64,000 bases of DNA from Hippophae tibetana. Its lineage: Eukaryota > Streptophyta > Magnoliopsida > Rosales > Elaeagnaceae. The stretch is from positions 5,208,001 to 5,272,000 of the forward strand of contig JAZDXN010000026.1 of assembly GCA_037013495.1 (NCBI GenBank). Reading direction: 5' to 3'. Shown here piece after piece: positions 13,101 to 26,413 of the stretch (the first letter of the stretch is position 1; each line of letters starts with the position of its first letter). The position numbers and the translations under genes were made by a program. The notes beneath the pieces were generated by a model that searched no databases, had not been told where the DNA came from, and saw only the letters and a list, made by a program, of their open reading frames with translations.

Positions 13101-14060
13101 TACAACGAAGATAACTTTTGACTCGGGTATCGAAACCACTATTAATATATATCAAATCGAAGCTCATATTAAATTACACAATATGTTTTGGTCCCACCAA
13201 GGAAAATCGTTTTTGTACCCAAATTAACACATTTACTTCACTTTCCGAGGGTTTAAAGTTTTTCACGCACCATTTTCATTTTACTTAGTGCTAGTTTAAT
13301 TCAATAGAGCTATAGGGGAGATATTGGTTCCAACCTAGGGTTGTTTCTTTATATTTTCAATAAGTCTCTATTCTTCAAGAAAAAAATAAGCGAAGAGAAA
13401 AAGAAAGAGGATGTCGTTCACATTTTCAAAAACAACAAAACATTTGGTAAGTATGAGTTACAGCTTTCAACGGAGATAAGTTTTGACTCGGGTATCGAAA
13501 CTACTATTAATATATATCAAATCGAAGCTCGTATTAAATTACATAATATTTTTTGGTCCCGCCAAAGAAAATCGTTTTTGTACCCAAAATACATCGTTTA
13601 CATCACTTAATAGGTGTTTAAAGTTTGTGACGCACCATTTTCATTTTTCTTACTTCTGGTTTAATTCAATAGAGCTATATAGAAGATATTGGGGCCAACC
13701 TAGGGTTGTTTCTTTATATTTTCAATCAGTCTCTATTCTTCACAAAAAATAAGAGAAGAGAAAAAGAAAGAGGATGTCGTTCACATTTTCAAAAAAACAG
13801 AACATTTGGTAAATATGAGTTACAGCTTACAACGAAGATAACTTTTGACTCGGGTATCGAAACCACTATTAACATATATCAAATCGAAGCTCATATTAAA
13901 TTACACAATATTTTTTGGTCCCACCAAGGAAAATCGTTTTTGTACCCAAATTAACACATTTACTTCACTTTCCGAGGGTTTAAAGTTTTTCACGCACCAT
14001 TTTCATTTTACTTAGTGCTAGTTTAATTCATTAGAGCTATAGGGGAGATATTGGTTCCAA
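7158..14060. repeat. Domain A long HOR, copy 1 (19 monomers, 6903 bp)
   Basis: Nineteen monomers form a unit whose order of variants recurs from 14061 and again from 20238. Unit landmarks include ATTCTTCAGG with GAGACCAC in the first monomer, GACACCAC in the second (near 7684), a run of seven T near 8130, GGGTTATTTC near 9343, TTTTGGGTGCC near 10640, AATTCATAGAG near 11120, and TGTTTGGGTCCC near 12094. The last two monomers (13334-14060) are not present at the end of copy 2. The four monomers 10790-12244 correspond to the older-looking block at 614-2069. Confidence 0.9.
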
Positions 14061-17000
14061 CCTAGGGTTGTTTCTTTATATTTTCAATAAGTCTCTATTC
14101 TTCAGGAAAAAAATAAGAGAAGAGAAAAAGAAAGAGGATGTCGTTCACATTTTCAAAAACAACAAAACATTTGGTAAGTATGAGTTACAGCTTTCAACGG
14201 AGATAAGTTTTGACTCGGGTATCGAGACCACTATTAATATATATCAAATCGAAGCTCGTATTAAATTACACAATATTTTTTGGTCCCGCCAAAGAAAATC
14301 GTTTTTGTACCCAAAATACAACGTTTACATCACTTAATAGGTGTTTAAAGTTTGTGACGCACCATTTTCATTTTTCTTACTTCTGGTTTAATTCAATAGA
14401 GCTATATAGAAGATATTGGTGCCAACCTAGGGTTGTTTCTTTATATTTTCAATCAGTCTCTATTCTTCACAAAAAATAAGAGAAGAGAAAAAGAAAGAGG
14501 ATGTCGTTCACATTTTCAAAAAAACAGAACATTTGGTAAATATGAGTTACAGCTTACAACGAAGATAACTTTTGACTCGGGTATCGACACCACTATTAAC
14601 ATATATCAAATCGAAGCTCATATTAAACTACACAATATGTTTTGGTCCCACCAAGGAAAATCGTTTTTGTACCCAAATTAACACATTTACTTCACTTTCC
14701 GAGGGTTTAAAGTTTTTCACGCACCATTTTCATTTTACTTAGTGCTAGTTTAATTCAATAGAGCTATAGGGGAGATATTGGTGCCAACCTAGGGTTGTTT
14801 CTTTATATTTTCAATAAGTCTCTATTCTTCAAGAAAAAAATAAGAGAAGCGAAAAAGAAAGAGGATGTCGTTCACGTTTTCAAAAACAACAAAACATTTG
14901 GTAAGTATGAGTTACAACTTTCAACGGAGATAAGTTTTGACTCGGGTATCGAAACCACTATTAATATATATCAAATCGAAGCTCGTATTAAATTACACAA
15001 TATTTTTTGGTCCCGCCATAGAAAATCGTTTTTTTTACCCAAATTAATTCGTTTACATCACTTAATGGGTGTTAAATGTTTGTGATGCACCATTTTCATT
15101 TTTCTTACTTCTGGTTTAAATTAATAGAGCTATATTGGAGATATTGGTGCCAACCTAGGGTTGTTTCTTTATATTTTCAATCAGACTCTATTCTTCACAT
15201 CAAATAAGAGAAGAGAAAAAGAAAGAGGATGTCGTTCACATTTTCAAAAAAACAGAACATTTGGTAAATATGAGTTACAGCTTACAACGAAGATAACTTT
15301 TGACTCGGGTATCGAAACCACTATTAATATATATCAAATCGAAGCTCATATTAAATTACACAATATGTTTTGGTCCCACCAAGGAAAATCGTTTTTGTAC
15401 CCAAATTAACACATTTACTTCACTTTCCGAGCGTTTAAAGTTTTTCACGCACCATTTTCGTTTTACTTAGTGCTAGTTTAATTCAATAGAGCTATAGGGG
15501 AGATATTGGTTCCAACCTAGGGTTGTTTCTTTATATTTTCAATAAGTCTCTATTCTTCAGGAAAAAAATAAGAGAAGAGAAAAAGAAAGAGGATGTCGTT
15601 CACATTTTCAAAAACAACAAACATTTGGTAAGTATGAGTTACAGCTTTCAACGGAGATAAGTTTTGACTCGGGTATCGAAACCACTATTAATATATATCA
15701 AATCGAAGCTCGTATTAAATTACACAATATTTTTTGGTCCCGCCAAAGAAAATCGTTTTTGTACCCAAAATACAACGTTTACATCACTTAATAGGTGTTT
15801 AAAGTTTGTGACGCACCATTTTCATTTTTCTTACTTCTGGTTTAATTCAATAGAGCTATATAGAAGATATTGGTGCCAACCTAGGGTTGTTTCTTTATAT
15901 TTTCAATCAGTCTCTATTCTTCACAAAAAATAAGAGAAGAGAAAAAGAAAGAGGATGTCGTTCACATTTTCAAAAAAACAGAACATTTGGTAAATATGAG
16001 TTACAGCTTACAACGAAGATAACTTTTGACTCGGGTATCGAAACCACTATTAACATATATCAAATCGAAGCTCATATTAAATTACACAATATTTTTTGGT
16101 CCCGCCAAAGAAAATCGTTTTTGTACCCAAATTAATTCGTTTACATCATTTAATGGGTGTTAAAAGTTTGTGATGCACCATTTTCATTTTTCTTACCTTT
16201 GGTTTAAATTAATAGAGCTATATAGGAGATATTGGTGCCAACCTAGGGTTATTTCTTTATATTTTCAATGAGACTCTATTCTTCACATCAAATAAGAGAA
16301 GAGAAAAAGAAAGAGGATGTCGTTCACATTTTCAAAAAAACAGAACATTTGGTAAATATGAGTTACACCTTACAACGAAGATAACTTTTGACTCGGGTAT
16401 CGAAACCACTATTAATATATATCAAATCGAAGCTCATATTAAATTACACAATATGTTTTGGTCCCACCAAGGAAAATCGTTTTTGTACCCAAATTAACAC
16501 ATTTACTTCACTTTCCGAGGGTTTAAAGTTTTTCACGCACCATTTTCATTTTACTTAGTGCTAGTTTAATTCAATAGAGCTATAGGGGAGATATTGGTTC
16601 CAACCTAGGGTTGTTTCTTTATATTTTCAATAAGTCTCTATTCTTCAAGAAAAAAATAAGCGAAGAGAAAAAGAAAGAGGATGTCGTTCACATTTTCAAA
16701 AACAACAAAACATTTGGTAAGTATGAGTTACAGCTTTCAACGGAGATAAGTTTTGACTCGGGTATCGAAACCACTATTAATATATATCAAATCGAAGCTC
16801 GTATTAAATTACATAATATTTTTTGGTCCCGCCAAAGAAAATCGTTTTTGTACCCAAAATACATCGTTTACATCACTTAATAGGTGTTTAAAGTTTGTGA
16901 CGCACCATTTTCATTTTTCTTACTTCTGGTTTAATTCAATAGAGCTATATAGAAGATATTGGGGCCAACCTAGGGTTGTTTCTTTATATTTTCAATCAGT

Positions 17001-20000
17001 CTCTATTCTTCACAAAAAATAAGAGAAGAGAAAAAGAAAGAGGATGTCGTTCACATTTTCAAAAAAACAGAACATTTGGTAAATATGAGTTACAGCTTAC
17101 AACGAAGATAACTTTTGACTCGGGTATCGAAACCACTATTAACATATATCAAATCGAAGCTCATATTAAATTACACAATATTTTTTGGTCCCGCCAAAGA
17201 AAATCGTTTTTGTACCCAAATTAATTCGTTTACATCACTTAATGGGTGTTAAAAGTTTGTGATGCACCATTTTCATTTTTCTTACTTCTCGTTTAAATTA
17301 ATAGAGCTATATAGGAGATATTGGTGCCAACCTAGGGTTGTTTCTTTATATTTTCAATCAGACTCTATTCTTCACATCAAATAAGAGAAGAGAAAAAGAA
17401 AGAGGATGTCGTTCACATTTTCAAAAAAACAGAACATTTGGTAAATATGAGTTACAGCTTACAACGAAGATAACTTTTGACTCGGGTATCGAAACCACTA
17501 TTAATATATATCAAATCGAAGCTCATATTAAATTACACAATATGTTTTGGGTGCCACCAAGGAAAATCGTTTTTGTACCCAAATTAACACATTTACTTCA
17601 CTTTCCGAGGGTTTAAAGTTTTTCACGCACCATTTTCATTTTACTTAGTGCTAGTTTAATTCAATAGAGCTATAGGGGAGATATTGGTGCCAACCTAGGG
17701 TTGTTTCTTTATATTTTCAACAAGTCTCTATTCTTCAAGAAAAAAATAAGAGAAGCGAAAAAGAAAGAGGATGTCGTTCACGTTTTCAAAAACAACAAAA
17801 CATTTGGTAAGTATGAGTTACAACTTTCAACGGAGATAAGTTTTGACTCGGGTATCGAAACCACTATTAATATATATCAAATCGAAGCTCGTATTAAATT
17901 ACACAATATTTTTTGGTCCCGCCATAGAAAATCGTTTTTGTACCCAAATTTATTCGTTTACATCACTTAATGGGTGTTTAACGTTTGTGACACACCATTT
18001 TCATTTTTCTTACTTCTAGTTTAATTCATAGAGATGTATAGGAGATATTGGTGCCGACCTAGGGTTGTTTCTTTATATTTTCAATCAGTCTCTATTCTTC
18101 ACAAAAAATAAGAGAAGAGAAAAAAAAAGAGGATGGCGTTCACATTTTCAAAAATAACAAAACATTTTGTAAATATGAGTTACAACATTCAACAGAGATA
18201 ACTATTGACTCGGGTATCGAAACCACTATTATAATATATCAAATCGAAGCTCGTATTAAATTACATAATATTTTTTGGTCCCGCCAAAGAAAATCGTTTT
18301 TGTACCCAAATTTATTCGTTTACATAACTGAATGGGTGTTTAAAGTTTGTGACGCACCATTTTCATTTTTCTTACTTCTGGTTTAATTCAATAGAGCTAT
18401 ATAGGAGATATTGGTGCCGACCTAGGGTTGTTTCTTTATATTTTCAATCAGTCTCTATTCTTCACAAAAAATAAGAAAAGAGAAAAAGAAAGAGTATGTC
18501 GTTCACATTTTCAAAAACAACAAAACATTTTGTAAATATGAGTTACAACTTTCAACGGAGATAACTTTTGACTCGGGTATCGAAACTCCTATTATAATAT
18601 ATCAAATCAGAGCTCGTTTCAAATTACACAATATTTTTTGGTCCCACCAAGGAAAATCGTTTTTGTATCCAAATTAACACATTTACTTCACTTTCCGAGG
18701 GTTTAAAGTTTTTCACGCACCATTTTCATTTTACTTAGTGCTAGTTTAATTCAATAGAGCTATAGAGGAGATATTGGTGCCAACCTAGGGTTGTTTCTTT
18801 ATATTTTCAATAAGTCTCTATTCTTCAAGAAAAAAATAAGAAAAGAGAAAAAGAAAGTGGATGTCGTTCACGTTTTCAAAAACAACAAAACATTTGGTAA
18901 ATATGAGTTACAACTTTCAACGGAGATAAGTTTTGACTCGGGTATCGGAACTACTATTATAATATATCAAATCGAAGCTCATATTAAATTACACAATATG
19001 TTTGGGTCCCACCAAGGAAAATCGTTTTTGTACCCAAATTAACACATTTACTTCACTTTCCGAGGGTTTAAAGTTTTTCACGCACCATTTTCATTTTACT
19101 TAGTGCTAGTTTAATTCAATAGAGCTATAGGGGAGATATTGGTTACAACCTAGGGTTGTTTCTTTATATTTTCAATAAGTCTCTATTCTTCAAGAAAAAA
19201 ATAAGCGAAGAGAAAAAGAAAGAGGATGTCGTTCACATTTTCAAAAACAACAAAACATTTGGTAAGTATGAGTTACAGCTTTCAACGGAGATAAGTTTTG
19301 ACTCGGGTATCGAAACCACTATTAATATATATCAAATCGAAGCTCGTATTAAATTACATAATATTTTTTGGTCCCGCCAAAGAAAATCGTTTTTGTACCC
19401 AAAATACATCGTTTACATCACTTAATAGGTGTTTAAAGTTTGTGACGCACCATTTTCATTTTTCTTACTTCTGGTTTAATTCAATAGAGCTATATAGAAG
19501 ATATTGGTGCCAACCTAGGGTTGTTTCTTTATATTTTCAATCAGTCTCTATTCTTCACAAAAAATAAGAGAAGAGAAAAAGAAAGAGGATGTCGTTCACA
19601 TTTTCAAAAAAACAGAACATTTGGTAAATATGAGTTACAGCTTACAACGAAGATAACTTTTGACTCGGGTATCGAAACCACTATTAACATATATCAAATC
19701 GAAGCTCATATTAAATTACACAATATTTTTTGGTCCCGCCAAAGAAAATCGTTTTTGTACCCAAATTAATTCGTTTACATCACTTAATGGGTGTTAAAAG
19801 TTTGTGATGCACCATTTTCATTTTTCTTACCTCTGGTTTAAATTAATAGAGCTATATAGGAGATATTGGTGCCAACCTAGGGTTGTTTCTTTATATTTTC
19901 AATCAGACTCTATTCTTCACATCAAATAAGAGAAGAGAAAAAGAAAGAGGATGTCGTTCACATTTTCAAAAAAACAGAACATTTGGTAAATATGAGTTAC

Positions 20001-20237
20001 AACTTACAACGAAGATAACTTTTGACTCGGGTATCGAAACCACTATTAATATATATCAAATCGAAGCTCATATTAAATTACACAATATGTTTTGGTCCCA
20101 CCAAGGAAAATCGTTTTTGTACCCAAATTAACACATTTACTTCACTTTCCGAGGGTTTAAAGTTTTTCACGCACCATTTTCATTTTACTTAGTGCTAGTT
20201 TAATTCATTAGAGCTATAGGGGAGATATTGGTTCCAA
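14061..20237. repeat. Domain A long HOR, copy 2 (17 monomers, 6177 bp)
   Basis: This copy follows copy 1 monomer by monomer for 17 units with very few changes that I can find: an eighth T near 15030, TTCAACAAG for TTCAATAAG near 17720, and GGTTACAACC near 19144. It lacks the two monomers that end copy 1. TTCAACAAG is shared with copy 3 but not copy 1, so copies 2 and 3 probably share a more recent ancestor in that part. Confidence 0.9.
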
Positions 20238-23200
20238 CCTAGGGTTGTTTCTTTATATTTTCAATAAGTCTCTATTCTTCAGGAAAAAAATAAGAGAAGA
20301 GAAAAAGAAAGAGGATGTCGTTCACATTTTCAAAAACAACAAAACATTTGGTAAGTATGAGTTACAGCTTTCAACGGAGATAAGTTTTGACTCGGGTATC
20401 GAGACCACTATTAATATATATCAAATCGAAGCTCGTATTAAATTACACAATATTTTTTGGTCCCGCCAAAGAAAATCGTTTTTGTACCCAAAATACAACG
20501 TTTACATCACTTAATAGGTGTTTAAAGTTTGTGACGCACCATTTTCATTTTTCTTACTTCTGGTTTAATTCAATAGAGCTATATAGAAGATATTGGTGCC
20601 AACCTAGGGTTGTTTCTTTATATTTTCAATCAGTCTCTATTCTTCACAAAAAATAAGAGAAGAGAAAAAGAAAGAGGATGTCGTTCACATTTTCAAAAAA
20701 ACAGAACATTTGGTAAATATGAGTTACAGCTTACAACGAAGATAACTTTTGACTCGGGTATCGACACCACTATTAACATATATCAAATCGAAGCTCATAT
20801 TAAACTACACAATATGTTTTGGTCCCACCAAGGAAAATCGTTTTTGTACCCAAATTAACACATTTACTTCACTTTCCGAGGGTTTAAAGTTTTTCACGCA
20901 CCATTTTCATTTTACTTAGTGCTAGTTTAATTCAATAGAGCTATAGGGGAGATATTGGTGCCAACCTAGGGTTGTTTCTTTATATTTTCAATAAGTCTCT
21001 ATTCTTCAAGAAAAAAATAAGAGAAGCGAAAAAGAAAGAGGATGTCGTTCACGTTTTCAAAAACAACAAAACATTTGGTAAGTATGAGTTACAACTTTCA
21101 ACGGAGATAAGTTTTGACTCGGGTATCGAAACCACTATTAATATATATCAAATCGAAGCTCGTATTAAATTACACAATATTTTTTGGTCCCGCCATAGAA
21201 AATCGTTTTTTTACCCAAATTAATTCGTTTACATCACTTAATGGGTGTTAAATGTTTGTGATGCACCATTTTCATTTTTCTTACTTCTGGTTTAAATTAA
21301 TAGAGCTATATTGGAGATATTGGTGCCAACCTAGGGTTGTTTCTTTATATTTTCAATCAGACTCTATTCTTCACATCAAATAAGAGAAGAGAAAAAGAAA
21401 GAGGATGTCGTTCACATTTTCAAAAAAACAGAACATTTGGTAAATATGAGTTACAGCTTACAACGAAGATAACTTTTGACTCGGGTATCGAAACCACTAT
21501 TAATATATATCAAATCGAAGCTCATATTAAATTACACAATATGTTTTGGTCCCACCAAGGAAAATCGTTTTTGTACCCAAATTAACACATTTACTTCACT
21601 TTCCGAGCGTTTAAAGTTTTTCACGCACCATTTTCGTTTTACTTAGTGCTAGTTTAATTCAATAGAGCTATAGGGGAGATATTGGTTCCAACCTAGGGTT
21701 GTTTCTTTATATTTTCAATAAGTCTCTATTCTTCAGGAAAAAAATAAGAGAAGAGAAAAAGAAAGAGGATGTCGTTCACATTTTCAAAAACAACAAACAT
21801 TTGGTAAGTATGAGTTACAGCTTTCAACGGAGATAAGTTTTGACTCGGGTATCGAAACCACTATTAATATATATCAAATCGAAGCTCGTATTAAATTACA
21901 CAATATTTTTTGGTCCCGCCAAAGAAAATCGTTTTTGTACCCAAAATACAACGTTTACATCACTTAATAGGTGTTTAAAGTTTGTGACGCACCATTTTCA
22001 TTTTTCTTACTTCTGGTTTAATTCAATAGAGCTATATAGAAGATATTGGTGCCAACCTAGGGTTGTTTCTTTATATTTTCAATCAGTCTCTATTCTTCAC
22101 AAAAAATAAGAGAAGAGAAAAAGAAAGAGGATGTCGTTCACATTTTCAAAAAAACAGAACATTTGGTAAATATGAGTTACAGCTTACAACGAAGATAACT
22201 TTTGACTCGGGTATCGAAACCACTATTAACATATATCAAATCGAAGCTCATATTAAATTACACAATATTTTTTGGTCCCGCCAAAGAAAATCGTTTTTGT
22301 ACCCAAATTAATTCGTTTACATCATTTAATGGGTGTTAAAAGTTTGTGATGCACCATTTTCATTTTTCTTACCTTTGGTTTAAATTAATAGAGCTATATA
22401 GGAGATATTGGTGCCAACCTAGGGTTATTTCTTTATATTTTCAATGAGACTCTATTCTTCACATCAAATAAGAGAAGAGAAAAAGAAAGAGGATGTCGTT
22501 CACATTTTCAAAAAAACAGAACATTTGGTAAATATGAGTTACACCTTACAACGAAGATAACTTTTGACTCGGGTATCGAAACCACTATTAATATATATCA
22601 AATCGAAGCTCATATTAAATTACACAATATGTTTTGGTCCCACCAAGGAAAATCGTTTTTGTACCCAAATTAACACATTTACTTCACTTTCCGAGGGTTT
22701 AAAGTTTTTCACGCACCATTTTCATTTTACTTAGTGCTAGTTTAATTCAATAGAGCTATAGGGGAGATATTGGTTCCAACCTAGGGTTGTTTCTTTATAT
22801 TTTCAATAAGTCTCTATTCTTCAAGAAAAAAATAAGCGAAGAGAAAAAGAAAGAGGATGTCGTTCACATTTTCAAAAACAACAAAACATTTGGTAAGTAT
22901 GAGTTACAGCTTTCAACGGAGATAAGTTTTGACTCGGGTATCGAAACCACTATTAATATATATCAAATCGAAGCTCGTATTAAATTACATAATATTTTTT
23001 GGTCCCGCCAAAGAAAATCGTTTTTGTACCCAAAATACATCGTTTACATCACTTAATAGGTGTTTAAAGTTTGTGACGCACCATTTTCATTTTTCTTACT
23101 TCTGGTTTAATTCAATAGAGCTATATAGAAGATATTGGGGCCAACCTAGGGTTGTTTCTTTATATTTTCAATCAGTCTCTATTCTTCACAAAAAATAAGA

Positions 23201-23869
23201 GAAGAGAAAAAGAAAGAGGATGTCGTTCACATTTTCAAAAAAACAGAACATTTGGTAAATATGAGTTACAGCTTACAACGAAGATAACTTTTGACTCGGG
23301 TATCGAAACCACTATTAACATATATCAAATCGAAGCTCATATTAAATTACACAATATTTTTTGGTCCCGCCAAAGAAAATCGTTTTTGTACCCAAATTAA
23401 TTCGTTTACATCACTTAATGGGTGTTAAAAGTTTGTGATGCACCATTTTCATTTTTCTTACTTCTCGTTTAAATTAATAGAGCTATATAGGAGATATTGG
23501 TGCCAACCTAGGGTTGTTTCTTTATATTTTCAATCAGACTCTATTCTTCACATCAAATAAGAGAAGAGAAAAAGAAAGAGGATGTCGTTCACATTTTCAA
23601 AAAAACAGAACATTTGGTAAATATGAGTTACAGCTTACAACGAAGATAACTTTTGACTCGGGTATCGAAACCACTATTAATATATATCAAATCGAAGCTC
23701 ATATTAAATTACACAATATGTTTTGGGTGCCACCAAGGAAAATCGTTTTTGTACCCAAATTAACACATTTACTTCACTTTCCGAGGGTTTAAAGTTTTTC
23801 ACGCACCATTTTCATTTTACTTAGTGCTAGTTTAATTCAATAGAGCTATAGGGGAGATATTGGTTCCAA

Positions 23870-26413
23870 CCTAGGGTTGTTTCTTTATATTTTCAATAAG
23901 TCTCTATTCTTCAAGAAAAAAATAAGCGAAGAGAAAAAGAAAGAGGATGTCGTTCACATTTTCAAAAACAACAAAACATTTGGTAAGTATGAGTTACAGC
24001 TTTCAACGGAGATAAGTTTTGACTCGGGTATCGAAACCACTATTAATATATATCAAATCGAAGCTCGTATTAAATTACATAATATTTTTTGGTCCCGCCA
24101 AAGAAAATCGTTTTTGTACCCAAAATACATCATTTACATCACTTAATAGGTGTTTAAAGTTTGTGACGCACCATTTTCATTTTTCTTACTTCTGGTTTAA
24201 TTCAATAGAGCTATATAGAAGATATTGGGGCCAACCTAGGGTTGTTTCTTTATATTTTCAATCAGTCTCTATTCTTCACAAAAAATAAGAGAAGAGAAAA
24301 AGAAAGAGGATGTCGTTCACATTTTCAAAAAAACAGAACATTTGGTAAATATGAGTTACAGCTTACAACGAAGATAACTTTTGACTCGGGTATCGAAACC
24401 ACTATTAACATATATCAAATCGAAGCTCATATTAAATTACACAATATGTTTTGGTCCCACCAAGGAAAATCGTTTTTGTACCCAAAATACATCGTTTACA
24501 TCACTTAATAGGTGTTTAAAGTTTGTGACGCACCATTTTCATTTTTCTTACTTCTGGTTTAATTCAATAGAGCTATATAGAAGATATTGGTGCCAACCGA
24601 GGGTTGTTTCTTTATATTTTCAATAAGTCTCTATTCTTCAAGAAAAAAATAAGCGAAGAGAAAAAGAAAGAGGATGTCGTTCACATTTTCAAAAACAACA
24701 AAACATTTGGTAAGTATGAGTTACAGCTTTCAACGGAGATAAGTTTTGACTCGGGTATCGAAACCACTATTAACATATATCAAATCGAAGCTCATATTAA
24801 ATTACACAATATTTTTTGGTCCCGCCAAAGAAAATCGTTTTTGTACCCAAATTAATTCGTTTACATCACTTAATGGGTGTTAAAAGTTTGTGATGCACCA
24901 TTTTCATTTTTCTTACCTCTGGTTTAAATTAATAGAGCTATATAGGAGATATTGGTGCCAACCTAGGGTTGTTTCTTTATATTTTCAATGAGACTCTATT
25001 CTTCACATCAAATAAGAGAAGAGAAAAAGAAAGAGGATGTCGTTCACATTTTCAAAAAAACAGAACATTTGGTAAATATGAGTTACAACTTACAACGAAG
25101 ATAACTTTTGACTCGGGTATCGAAACCACTATTAATATATATCAAATCGAAGCTCATATTAAATTACACAATATGTTTTGGTCCCACCAAGGAAAATCGT
25201 TTTTGTACCCAAATTAACACATTTACTTCACTTTCCGAGGGTTTAAAGTTTTTCACGCACCATTTTCATTTTACTTAGTGCTAGTTTAATTCAATAGAGC
25301 TATAGGGGAGATATTGGTTCCAACCTAGGGTTGTTTCTTTATATTTTCAATAAGTCTCTATTCTTCAAGAAAAAAATAAGCGAAGAGAAAAAGAAAGAGG
25401 ATGTCGTTCACATTTTCAAAAACAACAAAACATTTGGTAAGTATGAGTTACAGCTTTCAACGGAGATAAGTTTTGACTCGGGTATCGAAACCACTATTAA
25501 TATATATCAAATCGAAGCTCGTATTAAATTACATAATATTTTTTGGTCCCGCCAAAGAAAATCGTTTTTGTACCCAAAATACATCGTTTACATCACTTAA
25601 TAGGTGTTTAAAGTTTGTGACGCACCATTTTCATTTTTCTTACTTCTGGTTTAATTCAATAGAGCTATATAGAAGATATTGGGGCCAACCTAGGGTTGTT
25701 TCTTTATATTTTCAATCAGTCTCTATTCTTCACAAAAAATAAGAGAAGAGAAAAAGAAAGAGGATGTCGTTCACATTTTCAAAAAAACAGAACATTTGGT
25801 AAATATGAGTTACAGCTTACAACGAAGATAACTTTTGACTCGGGTATCGAAACCACTATTAACATATATCAAATCGAAGCTCATATTAAATTACACAATA
25901 TTTTTTGGTCCCGCCAAAGAAAATCGTTTTTGTACCCAAATTAATTCGTTTACATCACTTAATGGGTGTTAAAAGTTTGTGATGCACCATTTTCATTTTT
26001 CTTACTTCTCGTTTAAATTAATAGAGCTATATAGGAGATATTGGTGCCAACCTAGGGTTGTTTCTTTATATTTTCAATCAGACTCTATTCTTCACATCAA
26101 ATAAGAGAAGAGAAAAAGAAAGAGGATGTCGTTCACATTTTCAAAAAAACAGAACATTTGGTAAATATGAGTTACAGCTTACAACGAAGATAACTTTTGA
26201 CTCGGGTATCGAAACCACTATTAATATATATCAAATCGAAGCTCATATTAAATTACACAATATGTTTTGGGTGCCACCAAGGAAAATCGTTTTTGTACCC
26301 AAATTAACACATTTACTTCACTTTCCGAGGGTTTAAAGTTTTTCACGCACCATTTTCATTTTACTTAGTGCTAGTTTAATTCAATAGAGCTATAGGGGAG
26401 ATATTGGTGCCAA
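23870..26413. repeat. Seven-monomer insertion inside long-HOR copy 3
   Basis: This 2544-bp segment is absent at the same place in copies 1 and 2. Its last three monomers (25324-26413) repeat the three just before the insertion (22780-23869), including the TTTTGGGTGCC variant, as expected if an exchange occurred between sister units out of register by seven monomers. It also holds a class 2/class 1 chimeric monomer (24235-24596) and the only CCGAGG form of the CCTAGG box in this part (24597). The private change CATCATTTAC near 24129 recurs near 32851. Confidence 0.82.
24235..24596. repeat. Chimeric class 2/class 1 monomer
   Basis: The middle of this monomer is class 2 (ATGTTTTGGTCCCACCAAGG near 24446-24466), but after the TTTTTGTACCC stretch it switches to a class 1 tail (AAAATACATCG, AATAGGTG). 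The switch lies at about 24467-24488. The same chimera recurs at 32957-33318 and in similar form at about 29688-30049, so it arose once and was then copied. Confidence 0.75.

Noticed and set aside
15000..15050. A one-base T-run difference (8 against 7) as a meaningful variant between long-HOR copies
   Set aside because: Homopolymer length is the most common sequencing or consensus error, so it was not used as evidence for the relation of copies.
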